Positions 45,386 through 54,928 of a stretch of DNA of 64,000 bases are shown here, one piece after another. The stretch's first letter is position 1. The number at the start of each line of letters is the position of its first letter. The notes beneath the pieces are model-generated. The model made no database searches and was not told where the DNA came from. It saw nothing but the letters and a program-made list of their open reading frames with translations. This stretch comes from Prado023 sp963700395 (GTDB lineage: Bacteria > Actinomycetota > Actinomycetes > S36-B12 > CAIYMF01): the NCBI GenBank assembly GCA_963700395.1, contig CAVOXI010000001.1, forward strand, positions 744,001-808,000, in the 5' to 3' direction. Position numbers and translations under genes: made by a program.

Positions 45386-46645
45386 TCACTGGGGCACGGC
45401 GGCCCGCGTGAGGCGGCGCATCGAGGCGGCACCGAGCCCAGCGGCGACGAAGCAGGCGACTGCCCCCAGGGCCAGTCCCCATCGGGCGCCGAAGGTCGAG
45501 GAGACCCAACCGGCGATCGGACCACCCAGGGGCGTGGTCCCCATGAACGCGACCAGCCAGAGGGCCATCACCCGCCCACGCATCTCCGGAGCGGAGGTCA
45601 GCTGCAGGGTGGCGTTCCCCCGCGCCATCAAGGAGACGCTGGCCGCTCCCACGGCGACCAGCAGGAGCAGCGCGACGCCGGCGGACGGGGCCAGGGCCAG
45701 TCCCAGGATGAGGACCCCGAACAGTACGGAGGACCGGACCAGCGTGGTGATGCCCATGCGCCCCCGGGCTGCCGTGTACAGCCCTCCGAGGACCGCACCG
45801 AGGCCCATCGCGGCGGTCATGAAGCCGTACGTCCGGGAGTCGCCGTCGAAGGTGGTGCGGGCGAAGTAGGGCAGCGTGACCTGGAACTCGTAGGTGAAGC
45901 AGCCCATGATCGCCATCATCAGCAGCGGGACGCCGAGCTCGCGCTCGCGGCGCACATAGGCGAGCCCTGCCCGCACCTGCCCCGGCTCGTGCGGTTGCGG
46001 GGTCGCGGGGCGCAGCCGCGAGGCGTCCATGGCCAGCAGCATCACCACGACCGGCACGAACGATGCGGCGTTCAGGGCGAAGCACACGCCAAGGCCACCG
46101 GCTGCGATCACCAACCCCGCGACCGCCGGGCCCAGGACGCGGGCCGCGTTGACCATCACCGAGTTGAGGCTGACCGCGTTGCGCACGGACTCCGGCCCCA
46201 CGATCTCGACGAGGAACGCCTGGCGTGTGGGCTTCTCGAAGGAGTCGGCCAGGCCCAGCAGGCACGCCAATGTGAGCACCTGCCAGAGCTCGACCGCCCC
46301 GCGCAGCGTCAGGACTGCCAGGACGAGGGCCAGGCCGGCCATCACGGCCTGGAGCGCCACGAGGAGGCGGCGCTTGTCGGCGCGGTCGGCGACGAGCCCG
46401 CCGTACGGCCCGACGATGAGGATCGGCAGGGTCTGCGCGGCGAACGTCAGCCCGACCCAGGTGGCCGACCCGGTGATCTCCAGCACCAGCCACGCCTGGG
46501 CGACCATCTGCATCCACGTGCCGACCAGGGAGATCGACTGGCCGGCGAAGTACAGCCGGAAGTTGGGGATCGCCAGGGCGGAGAAGGTCTCGCGGCGCAG
46601 GGTGGCCAGCCGCCCAGCCCCTCGCGCCTCATCGACCGCCGTCAC
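45386..46645 (-). CDS. MFS transporter (DHA3/EntS-like)
   Basis: Major-facilitator membrane protein, 419 aa, 12 predicted helices. N-terminal signature FRLYFAGQSISLVGTWMQMV and the cytoplasmic loop GGLVADRADKRRLL (motif A) are typical of the DHA3 group that exports drugs or siderophores. MRGRVMALWLVAFMGTTPLG repeats the motif at the second half. The substrate cannot be predicted. The GTG at 46645 (VTAVDEARG) has GGAGG at 9 nt; an ATG at 46654 sits directly on that GGAGG and is less likely. Not part of the conserved Rv1292-Rv1327-type order, so probably an insertion between rho and rpmE. Confidence 0.87.
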   Translation of the reverse strand: MTAVDEARGAGRLATLRRETFSALAIPNFRLYFAGQSISLVGTWMQMVAQAWLVLEITGSATWVGLTFAAQTLPILIVGPYGGLVADRADKRRLLVALQAVMAGLALVLAVLTLRGAVELWQVLTLACLLGLADSFEKPTRQAFLVEIVGPESVRNAVSLNSVMVNAARVLGPAVAGLVIAAGGLGVCFALNAASFVPVVVMLLAMDASRLRPATPQPHEPGQVRAGLAYVRRERELGVPLLMMAIMGCFTYEFQVTLPYFARTTFDGDSRTYGFMTAAMGLGAVLGGLYTAARGRMGITTLVRSSVLFGVLILGLALAPSAGVALLLLVAVGAASVSLMARGNATLQLTSAPEMRGRVMALWLVAFMGTTPLGGPIAGWVSSTFGARWGLALGAVACFVAAGLGAASMRRLTRAAVPQ

Positions 46646-46704
46646 GTCCCCCATCCTCCCCCACCTGCTGGCGGGGGGTCATCCGCGTGCAACCCCTGGG
46701 GGCC

Positions 46705-48624
46705 TCAGTCGTCGCTGCGTGTGCCCGGGGCGGTGGGCGTGGTCTTCTGCACCTGCAGGAGGAACTCGTAGTTGCTCTTCGTGTCGCGCAGCTTGCTCTG
46801 CAGCAGCTCGATCGCCTGCGTGGCCTCCAGCGCGTGCAGGACCCGGCGCAGCGTCCACACGATCTTGAGCTCCTCCGAGCTCATGAGCAGCTCCTCCTTG
46901 CGGGTGCCCGAGGCGTCGACGTCCACCGCCGGGAAGATCCGCTTGTCCGCAAGGCGCCGGTCGAGCTTGAGCTCCATGTTCCCCGTGCCCTTGAACTCCT
47001 CGAAGATGACCTCGTCCATCCGGGAGCCGGTCTCCACCAGCGCCGTGGCCAGGATCGTCAGGGAGCCGCCGTTCTCGATGTTGCGGGCTGCGCCGAAGAA
47101 CTTCTTCGGCGGGTACAGGGCTGCCGAGTCCACGCCACCGGAGAGGATCCGGCCGGACGCGGGCGCGCTCAGGTTGTAGGCCCGGCCCAGCCGGGTCATC
47201 GAGTCGAGCAGGACGACGACGTCGTGGCCCAGCTCGACCAGGCGCTTGGCGCGCTCGATGGCGAGCTCGGCGATGGTCGTGTGGTCATCAGCCGGCCGGT
47301 CGAAGGTCGAGGCGATGACCTCGCCCTTCACCGAGCGCTGCATGTCGGTGACCTCCTCGGGCCGCTCGTCCACGAGGACGACCATGAGGTGGCACTCCGG
47401 GTTGTTGGTGGTGATCGCGTTGGCGATCGCCTGCAGGACCATCGTCTTGCCGGCCTTGGGCGGGGAGACGATCAGGCCGCGCTGGCCCTTGCCGATCGGG
47501 GCGACGAGGTCGATGATCCGGGTCGTCATGTTGTTCGCGCCGGTCTCGAGGCGCAGCCGCTCCGCCGGGTACAGCGGGGTCAGCTTGCCGAACTCCACCC
47601 GACCGCGAGCAGCCTCGGGGTCGGCTCCGTTGACGGACTCGACCTTGACCAGCGGGTTGAACTTCTCCCGGCGGTCCCCACCGCCCTCGCGCGGCTGTCG
47701 TACCTGGCCCGTGATCGCATCGCCCTTGCGCAGGCCGTAGCGCTTGACCGTCGACAGCGACACGTACACGTCTGTCGGTCCGGGCAGGTAGCCGGTCGTG
47801 CGGACGAACGCGTAGTTGTCGAGGATGTCCAGGATCCCGGCCACGGGCACGAGGATGTCGTCGTCGGAGACCTCAGGCTCCACGTCGCGGCCAGGGTTGC
47901 CCTGGGCTCCCGGCCGCCGCTCGGGACGGTCATTGCGGTCGGTGCGATCGTTGCGGTCGGTGCGGTTGCGGTTGCGATCACGTCCCCGGCGGCGGCGGCC
48001 CCCGGACTCCTCGCCGTAGCGGTCGTTGTCGCGGTTGGTGGTGTCGCGGCCCTGGGCCTGGCCGCCGGCCTCGCGGGACTCGCGCTGCTGGCTGCCGCCC
48101 TGGGCTGCGGCGCCGTCGCGTGCGTCGCGGTCGGGGGCACCGTCGCGCCCATCCCGGTTCTGGCCCTGGTTCGGGTTGTCGCGCGGCTCGCGGTCCTGCT
48201 GCACCCGCTCACGTCCCCCATCACGCTGGCGGGGCTCACGCGGTCCACCCTCCTGGCGCGGGCGATCGTCCTGGCCGTCTGCTCCCTGGCCAGCGTCCGG
48301 GCGCTGCGCGTCTCCACGGGATGCCTCAGCGCGGTCGGTGCTGCCGTCCACGGGAGCAGCCTCGGCGCTCACCGGGCGCTCACCACCGGACTCAGCACGC
48401 GGGCGTCGGGTCCGGCCCGACTTCACAGCCGGTGCGCCACCGGACTGGGCGGCGGTGATCGCCGCCACGAGGTCGCTCTTCTTCATCGACGAGGTGCCGG
48501 AGAGCCCCATGTCGTGGGCGACCTTCTTGAGCTCGGGCAGGAGCATCGTGGACAGGCTGCCCGTCGGGCGGCCCCGGCCGGCGTTCTCGTCGGCGTCCTT
48601 GGCGATGCTGATCGTGTCGGTCAC
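46705..48624 (-). CDS. rho: Transcription termination factor Rho with long disordered N-terminal insert
   Basis: Hexameric RNA helicase that ends transcription at Rho-dependent sites. 639 aa, against 419 in E. coli. Order: N-terminal SAP-like helices (STMLLPELKKVAHDMGLSG); a strongly charged Arg/Asp/Gly/Gln-rich insert of roughly 170 residues (about 70-235); RNA-binding cold-shock fold (GILDILDNYAFVRTTGYLPG); ATPase with Walker A PPKAGKT at 388-394, VLVDERPEEVTDM, and VVLLDSMTRLGRAYN. Such inserts are usual in actinobacterial Rho and may help RNA binding. The GTG at 48624 has AGGAATCAC upstream. The 208-bp gap to thrB shows no gene. Confidence 0.95.
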   Translation of the reverse strand: MTDTISIAKDADENAGRGRPTGSLSTMLLPELKKVAHDMGLSGTSSMKKSDLVAAITAAQSGGAPAVKSGRTRRPRAESGGERPVSAEAAPVDGSTDRAEASRGDAQRPDAGQGADGQDDRPRQEGGPREPRQRDGGRERVQQDREPRDNPNQGQNRDGRDGAPDRDARDGAAAQGGSQQRESREAGGQAQGRDTTNRDNDRYGEESGGRRRRGRDRNRNRTDRNDRTDRNDRPERRPGAQGNPGRDVEPEVSDDDILVPVAGILDILDNYAFVRTTGYLPGPTDVYVSLSTVKRYGLRKGDAITGQVRQPREGGGDRREKFNPLVKVESVNGADPEAARGRVEFGKLTPLYPAERLRLETGANNMTTRIIDLVAPIGKGQRGLIVSPPKAGKTMVLQAIANAITTNNPECHLMVVLVDERPEEVTDMQRSVKGEVIASTFDRPADDHTTIAELAIERAKRLVELGHDVVVLLDSMTRLGRAYNLSAPASGRILSGGVDSAALYPPKKFFGAARNIENGGSLTILATALVETGSRMDEVIFEEFKGTGNMELKLDRRLADKRIFPAVDVDASGTRKEELLMSSEELKIVWTLRRVLHALEATQAIELLQSKLRDTKSNYEFLLQVQKTTPTAPGTRSDD

Positions 48625-48832
48625 GTGATTCCTAGGGGTGAGGTGAGCAGCCAACGCGGCTGCAGGCAGCCCGCGACAGCTACTCGTGGAGGTGGATCGC
48701 GACGGCGAGGAGGTGCTTCAGGCGTCAGGAGTGGTTGTTAACTCGGTGCCGGTCGGCCACCCCGTTCGTAGCACCGTGCTGATCCGCGGCACACGGTAGC
48801 ACCTTGAGCACCACAGACGTGAAGTGGACCGC

Positions 48833-49834
48833 TTACGTCCGCGTGCTCGTCGGGGCAGCCTGGACCGAGCGGACCCCGTGCTGCGCCACGGGCAGCGACA
48901 GCACGCGCGCGGAATCGCCAGTCAGGTGGGCGATCCGCGCTGCCAGGCGAGGACCGTCGCCGTCGATCGCGAAGGCGATCACGGCGGGACCGGCACCGGA
49001 GATGGCCGCCGGGATCCGCGACGACCTCAGCTGCTCCACGAGGGCCATGCTCATCGGGTACACCGAGCGCCGCTGGCGCTGATGCAGCCGGTCGTCCGTG
49101 GCCTCGAGCAGCAGCGCCGGGTCGCTGGACAGGGCATGGACCAGCAGCGCCGAGCGTGCGGCGTTGAAGGCGGCATCAGCGTGCAGCACGGTCGACGGCA
49201 GTGCCCCGCGAGCCTTGGCCGTCGACGCCTCCGAGGCGGGAACGACCAGCACCGGTGCGATGCCCGGATGGACCGCGAAGCGGGTCGCCCGCCCGACCGG
49301 GCCCACCTCGCCCACCTGCATCCAGGCGATCGTGGCGCCGCCCAGCACGCCGGGGGCCACGTTGTCCGGATGCCCCTCGAGGTGGGTCGCCAGCGCGATC
49401 AGCTCCGGGTCCGAGACCGAGCCGGCCACGCCGGCCAGGTGCATCGCCACTGCCAGCCCGCCGACGATGGCAGCTGCCGAGGACCCCATGCCGCGGCTCT
49501 GCGGCACCGCGTTCGTGCACCTCAGTGCCAGCCCCCGGGCTGCGAGCTCGCCGGTCTCATCGAAGGTCGCCAGGCCCGTGCGCACGATTCGGGCGACCAG
49601 GTTGGATCCATCCGTCGGCACTCGCCCGGCGCCCTCGCCGACCACCTCGACCGTGATCCCGGTCCCATCGGTGAACCGGGCCTCGATCCGGTCGCAGAGG
49701 TCCAGCGCGAGGCCCAGGCAGTCGAAGCCGGGACCCAGGTTGGCGCTGGTCGCCGGCACCTCGACCACCACGGTGGCCGCCCGCCGTGATGCGTGCAGGA
49801 CACCGGCTGCGGCGTCGGCCATGTCAGCGGGCAT
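48833..49834 (-). CDS. thrB: Homoserine kinase
   Basis: GHMP-family kinase (EC 2.7.1.39) that phosphorylates homoserine in threonine synthesis. 333 aa. VEVPATSANLGPGFDCLGLA at the N-terminus, ATP-binding PQSRGMGSSAAAIVGGLAVA, HPDNVAPGVLGGATIAW, and C-terminal AAISGAGPAVIAFA. ATG 49834 shares a base with the thrC stop (TGATG). Last gene of hom-thrC-thrB. Confidence 0.95.
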   Translation of the reverse strand: MPADMADAAAGVLHASRRAATVVVEVPATSANLGPGFDCLGLALDLCDRIEARFTDGTGITVEVVGEGAGRVPTDGSNLVARIVRTGLATFDETGELAARGLALRCTNAVPQSRGMGSSAAAIVGGLAVAMHLAGVAGSVSDPELIALATHLEGHPDNVAPGVLGGATIAWMQVGEVGPVGRATRFAVHPGIAPVLVVPASEASTAKARGALPSTVLHADAAFNAARSALLVHALSSDPALLLEATDDRLHQRQRRSVYPMSMALVEQLRSSRIPAAISGAGPAVIAFAIDGDGPRLAARIAHLTGDSARVLSLPVAQHGVRSVQAAPTSTRT

Positions 49835-50955
49835 CAGTCCGCCAGGCCCAGCGCCCGGCCCGCCGCGAGGACGTCCACGGGGATCACCGTCGGGTCCGTG
49901 GCCCTGGCCAGCGCCCACTGCGTGTCCTTGAGCCCGTGACCGGTCAGCGTGCACGCGATCGTCTGGCCGGGGTCCACCCGGCCGGCGCCGTGCGCGGCGA
50001 CGAGCCCGGCGACCGACGCTGCCGATGCCGGCTCGCAGTACAGCCCGTCGCGGGCGGCCAGGGTCAGGTGCGCCGCGAGGATCTGGTCGTCGCTCACCAT
50101 GTCGATCAGCCCGCCGGACTCGTCGCGGGCGGCCACGGCGAAGTCCCAGGACGCGGGGTTGCCGATCCGGATCGCCGTGGCGATCGTCTCCGGGTGGGCA
50201 ACCGGGGCGCCGCGCACGATCGGCGCTGCGCCCTCCGCCTGGAAGCCCCACATCCGCGGGGAGTGGGTGGAGATGCCCTCCCGGGCGTACTCGCCGTAGC
50301 CCTTCCAGTACGCGGTGATGTTGCCCGCGTTGCCCACGGGCAGCACGTGGATGTCGGGGGCATCGCCGAGGGTGTCCACGATCTCGAAGGCGGCGCTCTT
50401 CTGACCCTCGATCCGGGCTGGGTTCACGGAGTTCACGAGGGCGACGGGGTAGGAGTCGGACAGCTCGCGGGCGAGCCGCAGGCAGTCGTCGAAGTTGCCG
50501 TCCACCTGGAGCAGCGTGGCGCCATGGGCCACGGCCTGGGCGAGCTTGCCCATCGCGATCTTGCCGGCAGGGACGAGCACGGCCGGGGTCATCCCGGCCT
50601 TGGCGGCGTACGCGGCCGCCGACGCAGAGGTGTTGCCGGTGGAGGCGCAGATCACCGCGCGCGCGCCCTCGTGGGCAGCCATGGAGATGGCCATGGTCAT
50701 CCCGCGGTCCTTGAACGAGCCGGTCGGGTTGGCCCCGTCGAACTTCAGCAGCACGCGGCACCCGGTCAGCTCCGAGAGCCACGCCGATTCCACCAGCGGC
50801 GTCCCACCCTCGCAGAGGCTGATGACGGGCGCTCCGTCGGGCAGCGCCATGCGGGAGCGGTACTCCGTGATGACACCCTGCCAGGGGCGCGCACCCGTGG
50901 CCCGGTCGGGCGCACTCGCCGCACGCGCGCCCTGGGCGCCCACTGCCGCAGTCAT
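49834..50955 (-). CDS. thrC: Threonine synthase
   Basis: PLP enzyme (EC 4.2.3.1) converting O-phosphohomoserine to threonine. 373 aa, the short class found in actinobacteria. PLP lysine in FDGANPTGSFKDRGMTMAIS, followed by CASTGNTSASAAAYAAKAG and the phosphate-binding glycine loop PVGNAGNITAYWKGYGEYA. Starts within the hom stop (ATGA). Confidence 0.96.
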   Translation of the reverse strand: MTAAVGAQGARAASAPDRATGARPWQGVITEYRSRMALPDGAPVISLCEGGTPLVESAWLSELTGCRVLLKFDGANPTGSFKDRGMTMAISMAAHEGARAVICASTGNTSASAAAYAAKAGMTPAVLVPAGKIAMGKLAQAVAHGATLLQVDGNFDDCLRLARELSDSYPVALVNSVNPARIEGQKSAAFEIVDTLGDAPDIHVLPVGNAGNITAYWKGYGEYAREGISTHSPRMWGFQAEGAAPIVRGAPVAHPETIATAIRIGNPASWDFAVAARDESGGLIDMVSDDQILAAHLTLAARDGLYCEPASAASVAGLVAAHGAGRVDPGQTIACTLTGHGLKDTQWALARATDPTVIPVDVLAAGRALGLAD

Positions 50956-52256
50956 TGCGCCGCCCCGATCACCCGCATGAACCCGACGACCTCAGCCACC
51001 GAGTCCAGGTCCCGCAGCTGCCCCACTGTCGCCGCGAGGTCGGCCTCGCGACCCGGGTGGGTGAGGATGAGGAGCTCGGCCCGGTCGCCCTCCCCCTTCT
51101 GGGTCATGCTCCGGATGCTGGCACCGTGCTCCGCGAACACCCCGGCGACCCCGGCCAGGACGCCGGGTCGGTCCAGGACGCGCAGGTGCACGAAGTAGGC
51201 GGTGGTGGCCGCACCCATCGGCAGCAGCGGGAGCTCGGCGTAGGAGGACTCCCCCGGACCCGTCGACCCGGTGACACGGTTGCGTGCGGCGGTGACGATG
51301 TCACCGAGGACGGCGCTGGCCGTCGGCGCTCCCCCGGCGCCCCGGCCGTAGAACATGACCTGCCCCGCGGCGTCGGCCTCGATGAAGACCGCGTTGAACG
51401 CGTCGCGAACACCAGCCAGGGGGTGGGCCTTGGGCACGAGCGTGGGATGCACCCGCACGCTGACGCCCGCGCGGCCATCGGACTCGATGAGCTCGGCGAG
51501 GGCCAGGAGCTTGATGTCGTAGCCCATCTCGTCGGCGGCGGAGACGTCCTCGGACGTGACCGCGGTGATCCCCTCGACGGCGACATCGGCGAGCGTGACG
51601 CGGGTGTGGAAGGCGATCGATGCCAGGATCGCCGCCTTGGCTGCGGCGTCGAGGCCCTCGACGTCGGCCGTCGGGTCGGCCTCGGCGTAACCCAGCGCCT
51701 GCGCCTCAGCCAGGGCGTCGGCGAACGACGCCCCCGTGGAGTCCATCTGGGTGAGGATGTAGTTGGTGGTTCCGTTCACGATGCCCAGGACCCGGCGGAT
51801 CCGGTCACCGGCCAGCGACTCGCGCAGCGGGCGCAGCAGCGGGATGGCCCCGGCCACCGCAGCCTCGTAGGAGAGGTCGACACCCGCCTCCTCGGCGGCG
51901 GCGTGCAGCGCTGCACCCTCCGTGGCGATCAGGGCCTTGTTGGCGGTGACCACCGAGGCCCCACCCTTGAGCGCCCGGAGGATGAGCTCCTTGGCGGGCT
52001 CGATGCCGCCCATGAGCTCCACGACCAGGTCGGGATCGGTGTCCAGGAGGGCCTGCAGGTCGGAGCTCAGGAGCTCGGGTCGGATCCCCGGGCGCTCCCG
52101 GCCGACGTCGCGCACGCCGACCCCGGTCACGACAAGGCGGGCCCCGACACGGGCCGCGAGATGGTCGGACTGCTCCTCGAGCAGGCGCACCACCTGCGCG
52201 CCCACAGTCCCGCCGCCGAGCACGACGACGGACAACTCCTTGGGGGGCGGTGCCAT
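50952..52256 (-). CDS. hom: Homoserine dehydrogenase
   Basis: NAD(P)-dependent enzyme (EC 1.1.1.3) making homoserine from aspartate semialdehyde. 434 aa. Rossmann motif VVVLGGGTVGAQVVRLLEE, catalytic region SVVTANKALIATEGAALHAA and YEAAVAGAIPLLRPLRESLA, GIVNGTTNYILTQM, and a C-terminal ACT domain (YFVHLRVLDRPGVLAGVAGV) for feedback by threonine. The ATG at 52256 has AAGGAG upstream at 8 nt. Confidence 0.96.
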   Translation of the reverse strand: MAPPPKELSVVVLGGGTVGAQVVRLLEEQSDHLAARVGARLVVTGVGVRDVGRERPGIRPELLSSDLQALLDTDPDLVVELMGGIEPAKELILRALKGGASVVTANKALIATEGAALHAAAEEAGVDLSYEAAVAGAIPLLRPLRESLAGDRIRRVLGIVNGTTNYILTQMDSTGASFADALAEAQALGYAEADPTADVEGLDAAAKAAILASIAFHTRVTLADVAVEGITAVTSEDVSAADEMGYDIKLLALAELIESDGRAGVSVRVHPTLVPKAHPLAGVRDAFNAVFIEADAAGQVMFYGRGAGGAPTASAVLGDIVTAARNRVTGSTGPGESSYAELPLLPMGAATTAYFVHLRVLDRPGVLAGVAGVFAEHGASIRSMTQKGEGDRAELLILTHPGREADLAATVGQLRDLDSVAEVVGFMRVIGAAQ

Positions 52257-52371
52257 GACAGAACTCCTTGCCGGCTCGGGACAGGTCCGCACCAGGGCGT
52301 GGACGCATCGGGCCGATTCTCTCATGGGCGTGGGTGCGCCCCATGCGCCGACGAGCGCCTGTCGTGGCCAC

Positions 52372-52414
52372 GTGCTGACGATTCCGACCTTCGCGCGGTC
52401 GCAATCGTCAGCGC
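52372..52414. repeat. Imperfect inverted repeat between lysA and hom (repeat copy 2)
   Basis: GTGCTGACGATTCCGACC (52372-52389) is identical to part of the left arm of the hairpin at 26566-26610. Here it pairs with GGTCGCAATCGTCAGC (52397-52412), 15 of 16 bp. It lies in the 171-bp gap between two same-direction genes and may act as a terminator or attenuator after lysA. Confidence 0.65.
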
Positions 52415-52427
52415 AGTCCCTGTGGAC

Positions 52428-53858
52428 TCACCCGAGTGCGTCGACCAGCCCCGCGTCGAGGGCGAACAGGTCCGCCTCCGTCTCGCGTCGCAGCACGATC
52501 CGGTCCACGCCCGCGCGCACCGACACCACAGGGGGCCGGGCGATCATGTTGTAGTTCGAGGCCATGGCCCGGCAGTACGCGCCCGTGGACGCGACCGCCA
52601 GCAGGTCGCCGCGCTCGAGGTCCGAGGGCAGCCAGGCGTCGCGGACCACGATGTCACCCGACTCGCAGTGCTTCCCCACCACACGGGTGAGGGTCGCGGA
52701 CGCCGAGGACACCCGGGAGGCCAGGACCACGGTGTAGTCGGCGTCGTAGAGCGCGGTGCGGATGTTGTCGCTCATCCCGCCGTCGACCGACACGTACGTC
52801 CGCCAGGCGCCGGCCCGGTACTCGACCGGCTTGATGGTGCCCACCTCGTAGAGCGTGATCATGCTCGGGCCGACGATCGCGCGCCCCGGCTCGACGGAGA
52901 TCAGCGGCACGTCGATGCCCCGCCTCGCGCACTCGCCGGCGACGATCACGCGCAGCGCCTCAGCCATCCCGACCGGGGCGACCGGATCGTCCGTCGGCAG
53001 GTAGGCGATGCCCATCCCGCCGCCGAGGTTGAGCTCGGCGACGGTGATGTCGTCCCTGTCGAGCAGGTCGGCGATGAAGCCGACCACACGGTGCGCGGCG
53101 ACCTCGAAGCCGGAGGTGTTGAAGATCTGGGAGCCGATGTGCGAGTGGACGCCCACGAGGCGCAGCTCGGGTCGGGAGGCGACCGCCAGGACCGCCTCGC
53201 GCGCGGCACCGGAGGTCAGGGACAGGCCGAACTTCTGGTCCTCGTGAGCGGTCGCGATGAACTCGTGGGTGTGCGCCTCCACCCCCGTCGTGACCCGCAC
53301 CAGCACGTCGGCGACAACCCCTGCGGCCCCCGCGAGGTCAGCAAGGCGGTCGACCTCCTCGAGGGAGTCGATGACATAGCGGCCCACCCCCGCGGCCAGC
53401 GCCGCGCGCAGCTCGGCGTCGGACTTGTTGTTGCCGTGCAGGCTGATCCGCTCAGTCGGGAAGCCCGCGGCGCAGGCAAGCGCGAGCTCGCCGCCACTGC
53501 AGACGTCCAGTCCGAGTCCCTCCTCGGCGAGCCAGCGCACGGTGGTCGCGCTCAGGAAGGACTTGCCGGCGAACGACACCGACCCGGGCACGTCGCGGTC
53601 GCTGTACGCCGACTGGAAGGCCGCGGCCCTCGCCCGGAAGTCGGCCTCGTCCAGGATCAGCGCCGGTGTGCCGTGCTTCGCGGCCAGGTGGGAGACCGGG
53701 ATCCCGCCGATCACCAGCGTCCCGGTCGCATCCCGACGAGCGGTCGCGGGCCAGATCTGCGGGTCGATCCGGGCCATGAGCGCCGTGTCCGGGATCGACG
53801 GCATGGACACGGTCGGGGCGTATTCGCCATGCATCGGGCCGGCGGGATGTGCGCGCAT
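52428..53858 (-). CDS. lysA: Diaminopimelate decarboxylase
   Basis: PLP enzyme (EC 4.1.1.20) giving lysine from meso-diaminopimelate. 476 aa. PLP lysine K99 in SVSFAGKSFLSATTVRW, GLDVCSGGELALA, HSHIGSQIF, NLGGGMGIAYL, and the dimer-partner cysteine motif CESGD in GKHCESGDIVV. The ATG at 53858 lies 6 nt after a -10 box TAGTAT and has no Shine-Dalgarno, so the message is probably leaderless. First gene of a lysA, hom, thrC, thrB order shared with M. tuberculosis. Confidence 0.96.
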   Translation of the reverse strand: MRAHPAGPMHGEYAPTVSMPSIPDTALMARIDPQIWPATARRDATGTLVIGGIPVSHLAAKHGTPALILDEADFRARAAAFQSAYSDRDVPGSVSFAGKSFLSATTVRWLAEEGLGLDVCSGGELALACAAGFPTERISLHGNNKSDAELRAALAAGVGRYVIDSLEEVDRLADLAGAAGVVADVLVRVTTGVEAHTHEFIATAHEDQKFGLSLTSGAAREAVLAVASRPELRLVGVHSHIGSQIFNTSGFEVAAHRVVGFIADLLDRDDITVAELNLGGGMGIAYLPTDDPVAPVGMAEALRVIVAGECARRGIDVPLISVEPGRAIVGPSMITLYEVGTIKPVEYRAGAWRTYVSVDGGMSDNIRTALYDADYTVVLASRVSSASATLTRVVGKHCESGDIVVRDAWLPSDLERGDLLAVASTGAYCRAMASNYNMIARPPVVSVRAGVDRIVLRRETEADLFALDAGLVDALG

Positions 53859-53864
53859 GGCGCG

Positions 53865-53870
53865 ATACTA
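53865..53870 (-). promoter_or_regulatory. -10 box of lysA (leaderless)
   Basis: TAGTAT on the minus strand, 6 nt before the ATG at 53858. Confidence 0.5.
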
Positions 53871-53924
53871 GGGCGACGGCGACGCCCCGGCTCATCCGCG
53901 ACGACGGGCAGGATTCCCCCCACC

Positions 53925-54926
53925 TCAGGGCGATCCGGCTGGCTCCGGGAGATCCTTCGGGGCGATGAGGTCGCGACGACGGAACCCGAGGCGCATCCCC
54001 TCGATCTCCGAAGATCCGACGATCGCGAGGCCGACCAGGTACAGCCAGATCTCCAGTGCGATCACGCCACCGAGGACCGCCACGATCTGGGAGTACGTGG
54101 TTGACACTGACAGGTACCAGCCCAGCCCCACGGTGCCCAGCGCGATCAGCAGGGTGCCCAGGGCGGCCCCGAGGTTGAGCCATCGCACTGCACGCCGGGC
54201 CCGGATGCCGTAGCGCATCGACGCGGTGAGCAGCAGGTAGACGACGATGATCGCCAGGGGGATGCGCCCCTGCTTCATCGACTGGCTCATCGCGTCCCCC
54301 ACCCCGAGTGCGTCGAGGGCCCGTGGGACGACCGTCATGATCAGGACCCCGACGATGATGAGCACCTCGACGACCAGGGTGATGAGCACGGCGATCGCCC
54401 GGCTCAGGGTGCTGGGATGCTGCGGCTCGAGCTCGAAGGCGATGTCGAGGACCTGGCGACCGACGTAGACGAACCTGCTGGCCGCATAGAGGGAGAGCAG
54501 GAACCCCACGGCGCCGGCCACACCCACCGACCCCGGGCCGGTGGGGCTCAGGGCGGCGATCTGGTCAAGGAAGGGATCGAGTACCGCCAGGAGCTCGGGA
54601 TTCGTGGCGAACGCCTCCTCGGTGCTCGCCACGAAGTTCGCGGGGTCGAGGAACATCGCGACGACTGCCCCCAAGGAGATGACGGCCGGCACCACCGACA
54701 GGAGGGCGAAGAAGGCCAGCCCTCCCGCCAGGACCGAGCCTCGGTGCCGGGCGAAGCGTGCGTAGACGGCGACCCAGAACCCTACTTGGTCGCCGGCCCC
54801 CGGCGCGTGATCGTCGATGCGGCCGGTCCAGCGGACCAGCGTCGGTGAACCGCCCTCCTCACGGACACGCTCAGCCGGGTCCGCGTCGGCCGGCTGATCA
54901 GCGTCATGCCACGGACCAGTCGTCAC
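53925..54926 (-). CDS. YihY/BrkB-family membrane protein
   Basis: 333 aa. A hydrophilic N-terminus of about 65 residues precedes five or six transmembrane helices. The YihY signature is visible: YARFARHRGSVLAGGLAFFA, LLSVVPAVISLGAVVAMF, SRFVYVGRQVLDIAFELEPQ. Members were once called ribonuclease BN, but RNase activity was assigned to another gene; the function is unknown, perhaps transport. The GTG at 54926 is 2 nt after the argS stop with GGAGCGGATGTAGGG upstream, so it is co-transcribed with argS. Not seen between argS and lysA in the mycobacterial order as I recall it. Confidence 0.82.
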   Translation of the reverse strand: MTTGPWHDADQPADADPAERVREEGGSPTLVRWTGRIDDHAPGAGDQVGFWVAVYARFARHRGSVLAGGLAFFALLSVVPAVISLGAVVAMFLDPANFVASTEEAFATNPELLAVLDPFLDQIAALSPTGPGSVGVAGAVGFLLSLYAASRFVYVGRQVLDIAFELEPQHPSTLSRAIAVLITLVVEVLIIVGVLIMTVVPRALDALGVGDAMSQSMKQGRIPLAIIVVYLLLTASMRYGIRARRAVRWLNLGAALGTLLIALGTVGLGWYLSVSTTYSQIVAVLGGVIALEIWLYLVGLAIVGSSEIEGMRLGFRRRDLIAPKDLPEPAGSP

Positions 54927-54928
54927 CC

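Noticed and set aside
52257..52427. Riboswitch or T-box upstream of hom.
   Set aside because: Apart from the palindromic repeat there is no lysine riboswitch core, T-box sequence or leader peptide with Thr/Lys codons that I can see.
50955..54104. A 1049-codon open frame on the plus strand antisense to hom and lysA.
   Set aside because: It crosses two gene boundaries, shows Arg/Gly/His-rich composition typical of frame shadows, and has no recognisable domain.
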